From: Hordeum vulgare subsp. vulgare
Taxonomy: Eukaryota; Streptophyta; Magnoliopsida; Poales; Poaceae
Reading direction: 5' to 3'
Assembly: GCF_904849725.1 (NCBI RefSeq)
Contig: NC_058524.1
Coordinates: 552,237,763 to 552,301,762, forward strand
Length of the DNA: 64,000 bases
Below, piece after piece: positions 1 to 9,899 of this stretch. A program made the translations under genes and the position numbers. The notes beneath the pieces were generated by a model. It was not told the DNA's origin, searched no databases, and worked only from the letters and a program-made list of their open reading frames with translations. Every line of letters starts with the position of its first letter. The stretch's first letter is position 1.

Positions 1-367
1 TTGCGTTAATTACTTAATTGTTAATTCATTGATTTCAGTGGCCATGAGCATTGGGCAGGGGTTACATGAAGTAGTTCTGCCTTCTCTTCAATTCAGTTAC
101 CAGTATTATTGAGAAGAAACCAAGTATTATGTCGTATGCTTGTCCGGAAACCAAGTATTACAGGTATTCTACCAATTTTATTCAAAATTGTGTCCTACAT
201 CTACTACAACACTGTTTAAAAGTTACAGCTTGACATGATGACCTTCAAGTAGGGGGATTGATCAGAGCACATTAATGTTATCGACAAAGAACAAAAGTGA
301 TCAACTTTGTCACACAAAATATTGAATTTCTTAAAAGGAAAATTGTTACATATTAATTGATACTAAC
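1..367 (-). other. TBCCD1: Intron 2 (part) of the TBCCD1-like gene
   Basis: No coding signal is seen here. The stretch follows the inferred exon 2 donor (ATG then GTTAGT on the minus strand, donor GT at 366-367) and runs off the left edge. The rest of the gene, including the TBCC domain, should lie outside the window. Confidence 0.6.
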
Positions 368-508
368 CATAGATTCATCACCCTCTCCATCAACAGAATC
401 TGCCAAAAGAGTTAAAACATTGGCCATATGCTTTTGTAAATAAGATAGCTGATGAGCTTCTTCATCTGCTTGCGAAGGCATAAACCGACGGCTATTACTG
501 CGTACAAG
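368..508 (-). CDS. TBCCD1: TBCC domain-containing protein 1-like, exon 2
   Basis: This is a 47-codon internal exon on the minus strand. It opens after a clean acceptor (TTGCAG, AG at 509-510) with L-V-R-S-N-S-R-R-F-M-P and ends at the ATG codon 368-370 before the donor GTTAGT. The peptide includes SQADEEAHQLSYLQKHMAN, which I recognise as the conserved segment following 'SPIQ' in plant TBCC domain-containing protein 1. Exon 1 ends in exactly S-P-I-Q in the same phase, so the two exons join without a shift (phase 0). The family is related to tubulin cofactor C; its animal member acts in centrosome and Golgi positioning. The plant role is less certain. The catalytic-type C-terminal TBCC domain is not in the window. 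The exon's reading frame stays open into the introns on both sides, so open frame alone would mislead about its limits. Confidence 0.82.
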
Positions 509-2128
509 CTGCAATATGAGATAAATAGTAAGTATCTGCTTGACAACTAACAAAAGTAGAGGTTGTGGATCTCTGCCTAGTCTAGGCACAGGAAATGCAG
601 GTTGTGCTTTGCATGTAATGGCAACATGAGAGAAATGGAATTGTAACTGAGTAGTAATCATGGAAAAGGAGCAAAGTAGCACAAGCCCGTGCTTGCATAA
701 CTCACTGTCATGAAATATAGTGCTCTTAATTTTGTTCTGGGCAATGTATGATAACTGCATACTTGGGGTGGAGGATAGAATGATGTATGTAAACAGCACT
801 TCAAAGGCCCTCGCGGGCTCTGAAGCACCGATACGGCCATACAGAGATACGTACGGATACGTGTATCCCCAAGTATCCACCCATTTTTTATTTAAAAATA
901 ATGTGATGCCCTGGCCATCGGGATACTTAGAAGACACGGCTGGGACACATGATGTACTTAAACCTAGAGTAGACAGTAGAGTTGCTTCTAGCAGCCACCC
1001 TCCGGGCTCTCCCAGTCGTGCAAGAGCCTTCACATGGAGAAGAGGCGAGAGACGCAACTGCACCGTCACCGGGATCCTCTTGCTCGTCAACAGACGGCGT
1101 ATACTCCATGTCCGGTGGCCAGTGCTGTCCATGTCTTCCTCTGTAATTGCCAACAATGTCTCGTCCCCATATTCTTCCCGTAAGTGGACGATGCCATGCG
1201 CCTGGAGAAGAGGTGGCGACAGCAAGGACCAGGACACTGCCGGAATCTCACATCCACATCTGCATTGCTGTTGCTGGCCGTTGCGGGATTTCCTCTTTGC
1301 CACCACCTGCTCCTGTTGTCATCGCTGGCTAGGTACAAATGTCATCTAAGACAGTGGGTGACATGTATTTTATCTGCTGGCTAGGGAGGCAAGATATGGG
1401 GTAGTACTTCGATCTCAAATCTTAAAATTATCTTTTTATCTTGATTACATGCAACATTTTGCAGTTATTTATACAAACGCGTTGGCTGTTTCTGGAAAAT
1501 GCCATATCGCATATCCCCGTGGTCTGTATCCTCATGTTGGTGCTTCTTAGCTCACGGGAAAACAGCATTTGGACAGAAAAAATCAACAATAGGCAAAATG
1601 GCCTTCTAAAAGGAGAGATATGGTCGTGGAGTATAAAAGATGTGTGGTGGTGCAAAGTTGCAGACGGGAAAGGTGTATTTTGATGTACAAAGTTATTACT
1701 AGTCAAATACAGCAAAACATGGTGTCATCAACCACAGAAAAAAGCCCACAATGCACAAGGAATATAACACTTCCGTGTAACTAACAATCACCCTGATCAC
1801 TGACTGAATCATCAAACACCCCATTAGCCACTAACTCCCAGAAGCTAGAAGTATGAGTACATTACCATAAGCCAATACCATACAGCGCACACAAATGGAG
1901 CTGCATGTGCATTACTGATTAACAAAGTAACCCTGAGGAGCAAAGGCAAATCAAATGTTCCTCATGCTCGTCATTTCAGTGATGAATATATCACCAGGTT
2001 GCCATTTCTTAATCGTATGCAAACAGAAATTACCAGACAGTAATCGGTCCACAATCCAAACACGCAGCAATCATGCCACAAACAATCGGGCCGGAAAGAG
2101 AGGGGGAGGGGGCTGATCGGGACCTGAC
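509..2128 (-). other. TBCCD1: Intron 1 of the TBCCD1-like gene
   Basis: This 1620-bp intron is inferred from donor GTCAGG after exon 1 (GT at 2127-2128) and the acceptor TTGCAG before exon 2. Several open frames lie inside it (for example 720-1349 plus) but none has recognisable protein content. Around 830-900 there are short repeated GATACG/GTATCC words that may be a decayed transposon fragment; I cannot assign it. Confidence 0.7.
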
Positions 2129-2656
2129 CTGGATCGGTGAGAGCGCGGAGAGGTATCCGTCGAACGCGGAGGTGGATGGCCAGACGTCGGCGACGGACGG
2201 CGAGTCCTTGTGGGCGCGCGGCACGAGGCGCTTGTAGGACTGGATGTAGAGGAAGAGGAGCACGTCGCGGAGGTCGGCCTCCCACGCGCCGTCCGCGGCG
2301 GGGCCGTCGCCTTCGCCGGGGAGGACCGCGGCGAGCGTCCCGAGCGCGAGCGCGGCCTGGTCGGCGGGGATCTGCAGCGCCTCCGCGAGCGCCGCGGCGC
2401 CCACGCGCCCGTGGCCCGGCGCCGCGAGCTTCGCCTTGAGCTGCGTGAGGGTTTGCGTGAGCGTGCCCTCCGGGAAGACCAGCTTGGGGATCGGCAGGAG
2501 CCCGTGCTCGAACGACTCCCGCCGGGGCCGGAGGACGAGGGACGCGGTCGCCGCGGGCGCGGGGGCTGGGGTGGAGGCGGGCGCGGGGGAGGGGCCCGAC
2601 GCCGCAGGGGCGGGGGCCGCGGTCGCCGGCGACGCGTCGAGGGGCTCGTCGGCCAT
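2129..2656 (-). CDS. TBCCD1: TBCC domain-containing protein 1-like, exon 1 (N-terminus)
   Basis: This is a 176-codon first exon on the minus strand. The start is the ATG read from CAT at 2654-2656 (M-A-D-E-P-L-D). It is preferred over the in-frame upstream ATG at 2920 because the 88 residues between them are low-complexity and unlike the family. Residues 1-40 are Ala/Pro-rich. Then comes the conserved N-terminal block R-R-E-S-F-E-H-G-L-L-P-I-P-K-L-V-F near residues 43-60, and later FLYIQSYKRL, HKDS, and ADVWPSTSAFDGYLSALSP before the splice junction at Gln176. These blocks match the N-terminal region of plant TBCCD1 proteins. The exon is very GC-rich, as is usual for grass first exons, which creates long antisense frames that are not genes. 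This is the only clear cellular housekeeping gene in the window. Confidence 0.85.
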
Positions 2657-2960
2657 TGCAGCGCGAGGTGGAGGAGCGAGGGAGGGGCGGGTGGAGAGAT
2701 CTGGGGACGGAGGGAAAGGTGGAGAGAGACGGTGAAAGGAACGAACGATGGGCTCGCCGCTGCCGCTAGCGTAAAAAATTTCCTCGCTTTTTTCCTTCCT
2801 CCCTGCGACGGTCTGGGCTGGGCGTGGAAGACAGTGTCTCTGGCTGGTGGGGTCGGGTGTGGGTCCACATGTCACCGTGAGCTGGAGCGTGTAGGCGGGA
2901 ATCCAGAGGTCACGCGGCATTGCTTGCTAGCGATGTCTGAATGAGATTGTGTCAAAAAAA
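2657..2960 (-). promoter_or_regulatory. 5' UTR and presumed proximal promoter of the TBCCD1-like gene
   Basis: Upstream of the ATG on the minus strand is a pyrimidine-rich leader with CTCTCTCC-type runs, common in grass 5' UTRs. The transcription start cannot be placed and no clear TATA box is seen, so the limits are approximate. Confidence 0.4.
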
Positions 2961-3160
2961 AGAATGGGATGAAAAACGACGAAAATGGTCCTTTTCAAAA
3001 GATTCAACACAAAATAAACTCTATTTGGTTGAAATCCCCGCATTGGATCCATTTGGATGAAACCCTAATTCATCCCTTTTTTCTTTAATTTTCATTGGAT
3101 ATTTGTATGATAGTGTTAAGGATTTGGGTGATTTAGCATATGTATGGTTCAGGATATGTA
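2961..3160. other. Unassigned AT-rich intergenic stretch
   Basis: No gene is seen. From about 3108 there is a degenerate repeated phrase built on 'gtgttagggatttgg', which resumes on the other side of the MITE (3330-3430). The MITE therefore landed inside an older imperfect tandem repeat. Confidence 0.4.
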
Positions 3161-3318
3161 CTCCCTCCGTTTCTAAATATTTATCTTTTTAAAGATTCAA
3201 CTACGGACTACATACGAAGCAAAATGAGTGAATTTACATTTTAAATTATGTCTATATACATCCGTATGTAGTTCGTAATGATATCTCTAAAAAAACAAAT
3301 ATTTAGGAACGGAGGGAG
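3161..3318. mobile_element. Stowaway MITE (Tc1/Mariner type, Thalos-like)
   Basis: This 158-bp element has terminal inverted repeats CTCCCTCCGT / ACGGAGGGAG and is flanked by the TA duplication at 3159-3160 and 3319-3320. The inverted symmetry reaches inwards (AAATATTTATCTTTTT against AACAAATATTTAGG, and ATACATCCGTATGTAG in the middle), so the whole element can fold. It is non-coding and depends on a Mariner-type transposase elsewhere. Size, ends and TA target are diagnostic of Triticeae Stowaway; the Thalos label is from memory. Confidence 0.93.
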
Positions 3319-3480
3319 TATAATTTAGGTTGTTTACGATACTGTCGGGGATTTAGTTATGACACATATGACAGTGTTAGTGATTTGGTTAGGTTATGTA
3401 TGACATTTGTTAGGGATTTGGTAGGTATGCAACAAAGCATCCGGTGTGAACTCAATACTAGGAAGGCTACTGCCTAGCTC
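3319..3480. repeat. Degenerate ~30-bp repeats next to the MITE
   Basis: Three or four imperfect copies of a phrase like 'tgttagtgatttggttagg' are present between 3340 and 3430, continuing those left of the MITE. No function is apparent. Confidence 0.4.
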
Positions 3481-3603
3481 TCGCTCACGCCGGCTGCGCC
3501 GTGCGCCACTCCGGCGCCGACGGCCACCTCTCCTGTCGGTCGCCACCCCGGGGCCGGCAGCCTCTTCCCTACGCCTCCTCCTCCTCCCTGGGTGTCCCTC
3601 GCC

Positions 3604-4712
3604 ATGGCTGAGCGCGTGGCCCTTTCGGGATCTGGCGGATCCAGCTCCAGATCCACCCCGGCGTGCCCTCCGTTGCGCTCGCTGATAGTGCCGGTGGTGG
3701 GCTCGACGCTTGGCCCCCTGGGGCTGGGTTGCCCTCGGTGCCCGCTCCCGGGGACGCTCCGTGGCGGACCAAGCGGGGGCGCCGGGAGCGTGCTCGCCCT
3801 GCTCCCCCTCGCGCGGGCGGCGCTCGCACCCTCCCAGCCCCAGGCCCCCGCCGAACTTGCGGATGCCGGCGTGCTTCTATGGCTGCTGCTACAAGTGTGG
3901 GGAGGACGACCACATCTCCCAGGAGTGCACGAACCCCACCATGTGCGTCCGTTGCGACGGCGTCGGGCACAGCTCCAGGGACTGCCCGCTGCGGCGGAGC
4001 TCGTCATCTGGGGGCAGTTCCCCCCGGTCGCCTCCTCATCGGCAATGTGTTTCCTCCCCACCCCCGCCCGTGTCCTGGCCTTCGCGGGGCGTTAACCCCC
4101 CGCCCCCGTCCCCGAGCCCCCCTCCGTCGGGTGCCGTCCGGCTTGGCCGCTCTTGGAGCAATATTGTGGCGGAGACCTCCAATAAGGGATCGGTGGATGG
4201 CCCGGCCTTTGACGTCCCCTTCTCTGGGCTCCCCCGCGTGTGGAGGTCGTGCGGTTGCCGCCGGCGCAAAGGGTGAAGGAGCCAGCCTGTTGCTACCTGG
4301 AGCGCTCGGAGGAGACCGTGCGTCTTGAGGCGGAGCTCGCGCGTGCGATTGTGGTCACCGTCGTCGGGAGCCGTCCTGCTATGGATCTCGCCGGTGCGGC
4401 GGAGGCCCTTCACGCAGCCTTCGACATTGGGCCGTCGTCCATGTCCATTCGCGCCTTCTTCCCGGAGGACTTCCTTGTCCTTCGTGACTCCATCCACCTT
4501 CGCCATCGCATGGCGGATCGCGGTCGGGTGGACGGCTCTGGGTTCTCGCTCACGTTGCGGCCTTGGATTAGGCAGGTGCAGGCCACGACGGTGAACCTCC
4601 CCTTCCTCGTCGAGCTTGACCTCATCGGCGTGTCGTCTAATGCATGGACTCGGCGGACAGCGGACATCATCTTTGAGGGTTGCGAATTCATGGTGGACAT
4701 CGTGGAGGAGAC
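3604..4712 (+). pseudogene. LINE ORF1, first copy (CCHC knuckles plus DUF4283-like block)
   Basis: ORF1 proteins of plant LINEs bind RNA and form the ribonucleoprotein that is reverse transcribed. The likely start is the ATG at 3604. Two zinc knuckles of the pattern C-x2-C-x4-H-x4-C lie at 3887-3985 (CYKCGEDDHISQEC then CVRCDGVGHSSRDC). After a frameshift near 4250 the sequence continues with an ORF1 block containing R-A-F-F-P-E-D-F-L-V and a segment ending near 4712, which resembles the DUF4283-like part of LINE ORF1. At least two frameshifts are needed to read it through, so it is dead. Family assignment rests on the knuckle plus DUF4283 order and on the endonuclease found in the right part. 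Confidence 0.72.
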
Positions 4713-4823
4713 TTCGAGTCGTGCGCCACTCCGGCGCCGGCGGCTACCTCTCCTGCCAGTCGCCACCCCGAGGCCGGCAGCCTCTTCCCTACGCCTCCTC
4801 CTCCTTCATGGGTGTCCCTCGCC

Positions 4824-5360
4824 ATGGTTGAGCGTGTGGCCCTTTTGGGATCCGGCGGATCCAGCTCGAGATCCACCCCGGCGCGCCCTCCGTTGCGCTC
4901 GCTGCTGGTGCCAGTGGTGGGCTCGACGCTCGGCCTCCTGGGGCCGGGTGGCCCGTCGGTGCCCGCGCCCGGGGATGCTCCGTGGCGGACGAAGCGGGGG
5001 CGCCGAGAGCGTGCTCGCCCTGCTACTCAAGGATGTCGGCGTGCTTCTACGGCTGCTGCGACAACTGTGGGGAGTACGAGCACATCTCACGGGAGTGCAC
5101 GAACCCCACCATGTGCGTCCGTTGCGACGATGTCGGGCACAGCTCCAGGGGCTGCCGGGTGCGGCGAAGCTCATCGTCTGGGGGCAGTTCCCCCCGGCCG
5201 CCTCCTCGTCGGCAACGCGTTTCCTCCCCACCCCCGCCCATGTCCTGGCCTTCACGGGGCGCTAACGCCCCGCCCCCGCCCCCGGGCTGCCCTCCGTCGG
5301 GTGTCGTCCGGCTTGGCCGCTCTTGGAGCAATGTTGTGGCGGATACTTCGAGTTAGGGAT
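4824..5360 (+). pseudogene. LINE ORF1, second (duplicated) copy of the CCHC part
   Basis: This is the second tandem copy of the zinc-knuckle region. Both knuckles are complete (5057-5155; C-D-N-C-G-E-Y-E-H-I-S-R-E-C and CVRCDDVGHSSRGC). The frame is interrupted upstream of the knuckles and stops at 5356. The DUF4283-like block that should follow is reduced and interrupted by the short solo LTR at 5464. Confidence 0.65.
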
Positions 5361-5463
5361 CGGTGGATGGCCCGGCCTTACACGTCCCCTTCGCTGGGCT
5401 CCCCTGCGTGTGGAGGTCGGGAGCCAGCCTGTTGGGTCGTCGTCCATGTCGGTCGGGTGGACG

Positions 5464-5792
5464 TGTAACACCCCGGACACAACCGTCGGCGGTCGTTACT
5501 CCACCAGTCAGAGGAACCGACGTCCTCGTCCGGCCAAAGGAGCGTTCCCTCTTGGCACAAACGTCTGTGCATACAGTCCAGTACATGTGCCATGTACTGG
5601 ATCTAGACTGGCCCCACATATCAATACTAGTTTTTTCTGCGCATCCCTCTTGGCACAAACGTCTGTGCATACAGTCCAGTACATGTGCCATGTACTGAAT
5701 CTAGACTGGCCCTTTCAAATGGGCTCCCAGAAAAGAAAGAATTCCTTATTGATATGAGTAGTCTATCATCCCTAATAAGCCAGGCTATCACA
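5464..5792. mobile_element. Short solo LTR, 329 bp, with 5-bp target duplication
   Basis: It starts TGTAACACCC and ends CTATCACA (TG...CA). It is flanked by GGACG at 5459-5463 and 5793-5797. The undisturbed first copy of the LINE (around 4535) reads through with a single GGACG, so the empty site is visible in the same window. It holds a 98-bp direct repeat. No internal domain is left, so this is the product of LTR-LTR recombination. I do not recognise the family; such a short LTR fits a TRIM or a small Gypsy or Copia element. Confidence 0.85.
5547..5713. repeat. 98-bp direct repeat within the short LTR
   Basis: The phrase beginning CCCTCTTGGCACAAACG occurs at 5547 and again at 5645, each about 69 bp and almost identical (GGATCTAG against GAATCTAG). 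Confidence 0.85.
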
Positions 5793-5797
5793 GGACG

Positions 5798-6910
5798 GCC
5801 ATGGGTTCTCGCTCACGTTGCGGCCTTGGATTAGGCAGGCGCAGGCCACGGCGGTGAACCTCCCCTTCCTCGTCTAGCTTGACCTCATCGGCGTGCCGGC
5901 TAATGCATGGACTCAGCGAACGGCGGACGTCATCTAGGGCTGCGGATTCGTGGTGGACGTCGCGGAGGAGACTTCGAGCCGCAATGACATGTCCCACTTC
6001 TGCGTCTAGCTTCGCACGGCGGACATCTGTCGCATTCCATCCTGCAAGTTCCTCTTCATGGAAGAGTCGGCGCTGCCTTCCGCGGCATCGGCGAGGCACC
6101 GACAGTGTATGCCTTCTCAGGCACAAGCCGGCACCCTGCGATATCCCATCGAGATCTGTCGTGTACCTGACGCACCAACGGCATCCCGCCCACCGTAGCA
6201 TCCATCCTTGCCAAGACCGCCTACGCCCCCTCCTCCTCCTTCTCCATCGTCCAACGCCGAACACGGCAACTGTGATGCCTCGCCGGGCCGTTGGATGGAG
6301 GGGGAGGTGGCACCTCTGCTAGGTGCGTGGGGAATGTCAAGGGTGGATATGCCAGGCGCACCTATGCGGACTCTGTGGAGGCGGCACCCCATCACCGCCG
6401 GCGTGTGCTCACCGGTGCCGCCGATGATGACGTCACGCCCTGTGGATCTGGCTCTCTGTGCATGCCAGCCGACGCTGACCTGAGGGGCGCGGAGACCATG
6501 CGTGCTTTGACCATGGCTGACTGTGTGGGGTGGTCCGGGGAATCGCAGAAAAGGGCTGGCTCCGGGCCCGCCTCGGGTTGTGCATCCGAGGATGTCACGG
6601 GTCTGAGGGATGACGGGTGGTCGCTTTCGGGGAGCAACGGTGCTCCCGGCCATTCGGTGGAGGTGGGCAGCATTATTGCTGCATTACGTGGCAGTTTGGC
6701 ACGGGCGCACGCGCGATCTCGTGATTCCTCCTCTGCCTGGTCGGCCTCCTGGTGTGTGGGGGTACGCCTTTCGGTTGGCCTCGGTCCGACTTTTGAGGCC
6801 TCGGCCTCCCCGCTGCATGCGTGTTGCTCCCCCAGGCGGACCCACATGAGCTTTCACCAATATGCACACATGCAGGCCTGGCCCACCCGGCTACACCCCC
6901 ATGCAGTAGT
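5798..6910 (+). pseudogene. LINE ORF1, rest of the DUF4283-like block and Pro-rich region
   Basis: After the solo LTR the ORF1 block resumes (ordinary LINE sequence to about 5965, parallel to 4544-4710), followed by GC-rich sequence with T-P-P-P-P-P-S-P-S-S in one frame. Several in-frame TAG codons (for example within 5875-5940) show decay. The Copia element cuts it at 6910, and ORF1 continues at 24810. Confidence 0.55.
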
Positions 6911-8690
6911 TGTTGGAAATATGCCCTAGAGGCAATACTAAATTAGTTATTATTATATTTCCTTGTTCATAATAATCGTTTATTATCCATGCTAGAATTT
7001 TATTGATTGGAAACTCAAATACATGTGTGGATACATAGACAACAGAGTGTCCCTAGTGAGCCTCTAGTTGACTAGTTCGTTGATCAAAGATGGTCAAGGT
7101 TTCCCGGCCATAGGCAAGTGTTGTCACTTGATAACGGGATCACATCATTAGGAGAATCATGTGATGGACAAGACCGAAATTATAAACGTAGCATGTGATC
7201 GTGTTATTTTGTTGCTATTGTTTTCTGTGTGTCAAGTATTTATTCCTATGACCATGAGATCATATAACTCACTGTCACCGGAGGAATACCTTGTGTGTAT
7301 CAAACGTCACAACATAACTGGGTGACTATAAAGGTGCTCTACACGTATCTCCGAAGGTGTCCGTTGAGTTAGTATGGATCAAGACTAGGATTTGTCACTC
7401 CGTGTGACGGAGAGGTATCTCGGGGCCCACTCGGTAATACAACATCACAAACAAGCCTTGCAAGCAATGTGACTAAGTGTAAGTCATGGGATATTGTATT
7501 ACGGAACGAGTAAAGAGACTTGCCGGTAACGAGATTGAAATAGGTATACGGATGTCGACGATCAAATCTCGGGCAAGTAACATACTGAAGGACAAAGGGA
7601 ATGACATACGGGATTATATGAATCCTTGCAACAGAGGTTCAACCGATGAGATCTTCGTAGAATATGTAGGATCCAATATGGGCATCTAGATCCCGCTATT
7701 GGATATTGACCGAGGAGTATCTCGGGTCATGCCTACATAGTTCTCGAATCCGCAGGGTCTGCACACTTAAGGTTCGATGATGTTTTAGTATAGTTGAGTT
7801 ATATGTGTTGGTGACCGAAGGTTGTTCGGAGTCCCGGATAAGATCACGGACGTCACGAGGGTTTCCTCAATGGTCCGGAAATGAAGATTGATATATAGGA
7901 AGTTGGTGTTTGGATTCCGAAAATTTTTCGGGCATTACCGACAGTGTCGGGAGTGACGAATGGGTTCCGGGGGCCCACTGGGTGGGCCCACCATGCCCAA
8001 GGGGTCCACATGGGTTTATTGGATGCACAATAAGGTATAATGGGCTGACAAATTCATCCAAAAAAAACCCATGAGGAAAAAGTGGAAAATCCAAAAGAGG
8101 TGGGAAAATAAGGAAGGAGTCCTAATCCAAGTGGGATTGGAGAAGGACTCCTCCCTCTCTCCCACTTCAGCCGACCCAAGGAGGACTCCTTGGTGCACCA
8201 AGGCTGCCTCTCCCCTCCTCCTATATGTACTAGAGGTTTAGGGCTTTTGAGACACAACTTTGCCACGTGCAACTCAAACCTACACCTCGTAATTCTTCCT
8301 CTAGATTAGATTTCTGCGGAGCTCGGGCGGAGCCCTGCAGGAATAGTTCATCACCAACACAGGCGCGCCGTCACGCTGGCAGAGAACTCATCTACTTCTC
8401 CGTCTCTCTTGCTGGATCAAGAAGGCCGAGATCGTCATCGAGTTGTACGTGTGCTGAACGCGGAGGTGTCGTTCGTTCGACGCTAGATCGGAACGGATGG
8501 CGGGACGGTTCATGGGACGGTTCGAGGGATGTGAAGACATTCCACTACATCAACCGCATTTCTTAACGCTTCTCGTTGAGCGGTCTACAAGGGTACGTAG
8601 ATCTAATCTCCACTCGTAGATGGACATCACCATGACAGGTCTTCGTGTGCGTAGGAAATATTTTGTTTCCCATGCAACGTTCCCCCAACA
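6911..8690 (+). repeat. 5' LTR of the Angela-like element (1780 bp)
   Basis: It begins TGTTGGAAAT and ends TCCCCCAACA, directly before a primer-binding site. It holds a TATA-like CTATATGTAC near 8221 and the family block 'ttgctggatcaag...gtgctgaacgcggaggtg' (8408-8467), which is also found in the 3' LTR and, reversed, at 61.8 kb. Confidence 0.92.
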
Positions 8691-8691
8691 G

Positions 8692-8704
8692 TGGCATCAT
8701 GAGC
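8692..8704 (+). promoter_or_regulatory. Primer-binding site of the Angela-like element
   Basis: TGGCATCATGAGC follows the LTR by one base. It resembles the TGGTATCAGAGC complement of initiator methionine tRNA used by most plant Copia elements, with changes. Confidence 0.7.
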
Positions 8705-9899
8705 TAGGTTCATGCGTAGATGTTATGTCAAGTAGAACACAAAAGGTTTTGTGGACGGTGATGTTCGATTTGCTGCCCTCCTTAGTCTTTTCTCGATTAA
8801 GCGGTATTGTTGGATTGAAGCGGCCCAGACCGACATAACTCGTACGCTTACGAGAGACTGGTTTCATCGATTGACATGCAACCTCGTTGCACAAAGATGA
8901 CTGGCGGGTGCCTGTTTCTTCAACTTTAGTTGAATTGGTTTTGACCGAGGCGGTCCTTGGAGAGGTTAAATAGCAATTTGCACATCTCCGTTGTGGTTTT
9001 TGCATAAGTAAGATGCGATCATACTAGATACCCATAGCAGCCACGTAAAGCATGCAACAAATTAGAGGACGTCTAACTTGTTTTTGCAGGGTATGCTTGT
9101 GATATGATATGGCCAATGACGTGATATGATATATTGGATGTATGAGATGATCATGTTGTAATAGTTAATATCGACTTGCACGTCGATGCTACGGCAACGG
9201 ACATGAGCCATAGGGTTGTCTTTAAACTAACGTTTGTGTTTACAGATACGTTTACTATGTTGCTATGTCGTAGCTTTAGTAGTAATAGCATAGATAGCAC
9301 GACAGCCTCGATGGCGGCACGATGATGGAGATCATGGTGTGGCGCCGGTGACAAGAAGATCATGCTGGTGCTTTGGTGATGGAGATCTAGAAGCACAAGA
9401 TGATGGCCATATCATGTCACTTATGAATTGCATGTGATGTTACTCCTTTTATGCACCTTATTTTGCTTAGAATGACGGTAGCATTATAAGGTGATCTCTC
9501 ACTAAAATTTCAAGATGAAATTGTGTTCTCCTCGACTGTGCACCATTACGATAGTTCGTCGTTTCGAGACACCACGTGATGATCGGGTGTCATAGACTCA
9601 ACGTTCACATACAACGGGTGCAAAACAGTTGCACACGCGGAACACTCGAATTAAACTTGACGAGCCTAGCATGTGCAGACATGGCCTCGGAACACATAAG
9701 ATCGAAAGGTCGAGCATGAATCGTATAGTTGATATGATTAGCATAGAGATGCTTACCACTAAAACTATTCTCAACTCACGTGATGATCGGACTTGAGTTA
9801 GTGAATTTGGATCATGTACCACTCAAATGACTAGAGAGATGTATTTTTGAGTGGGAGTTCTTAAGTAATATGATTAATTGAACTAATTATCATGAACAT

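Larger units (their letters stand above)
3500..5965 (+). repeat. Tandem duplication (~1.22 kb unit) inside LINE ORF1
   Basis: The segment from 3500 recurs from 4719 ('gtgcgccactccggcgcc' at both places), and the ATG at 3604 matches one at 4824 (offset 1220). The block at 4544-4710 recurs at 5808-5965. The offset grows to ~1263 there because the second unit gained a 329-bp solo LTR and lost other sequence. The copies are clearly related but diverged, so the duplication is not recent. Confidence 0.8.
3446..6910 (+). mobile_element. LINE (L1-type non-LTR retrotransposon), left part: ORF1 region
   Basis: This GC-rich degenerate sequence encodes paired CCHC zinc knuckles followed by a DUF4283-like ORF1 block, and a proline-rich section. 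The element is interrupted at 6910 by the Angela-like Copia element and resumes at 24810 with the end of ORF1 and the endonuclease of ORF2. The left boundary is approximate because the LINE 5' end cannot be recognised. All frames are shifted or stopped. Inside are a ~1.2-kb tandem duplication and a solo LTR. Confidence 0.8.

Noticed and set aside
353..1306. Long minus-strand open frame
   Set aside because: Only its last part (368-508) is coding, as exon 2 of the TBCCD1-like gene; the rest is intron 1 with no protein likeness.
2071..2944. Long Arg- and Gly-rich frames on both strands over the first exon
   Set aside because: They arise from the GC-rich exon read in wrong frames; only the frame with the TBCCD1 blocks is kept.
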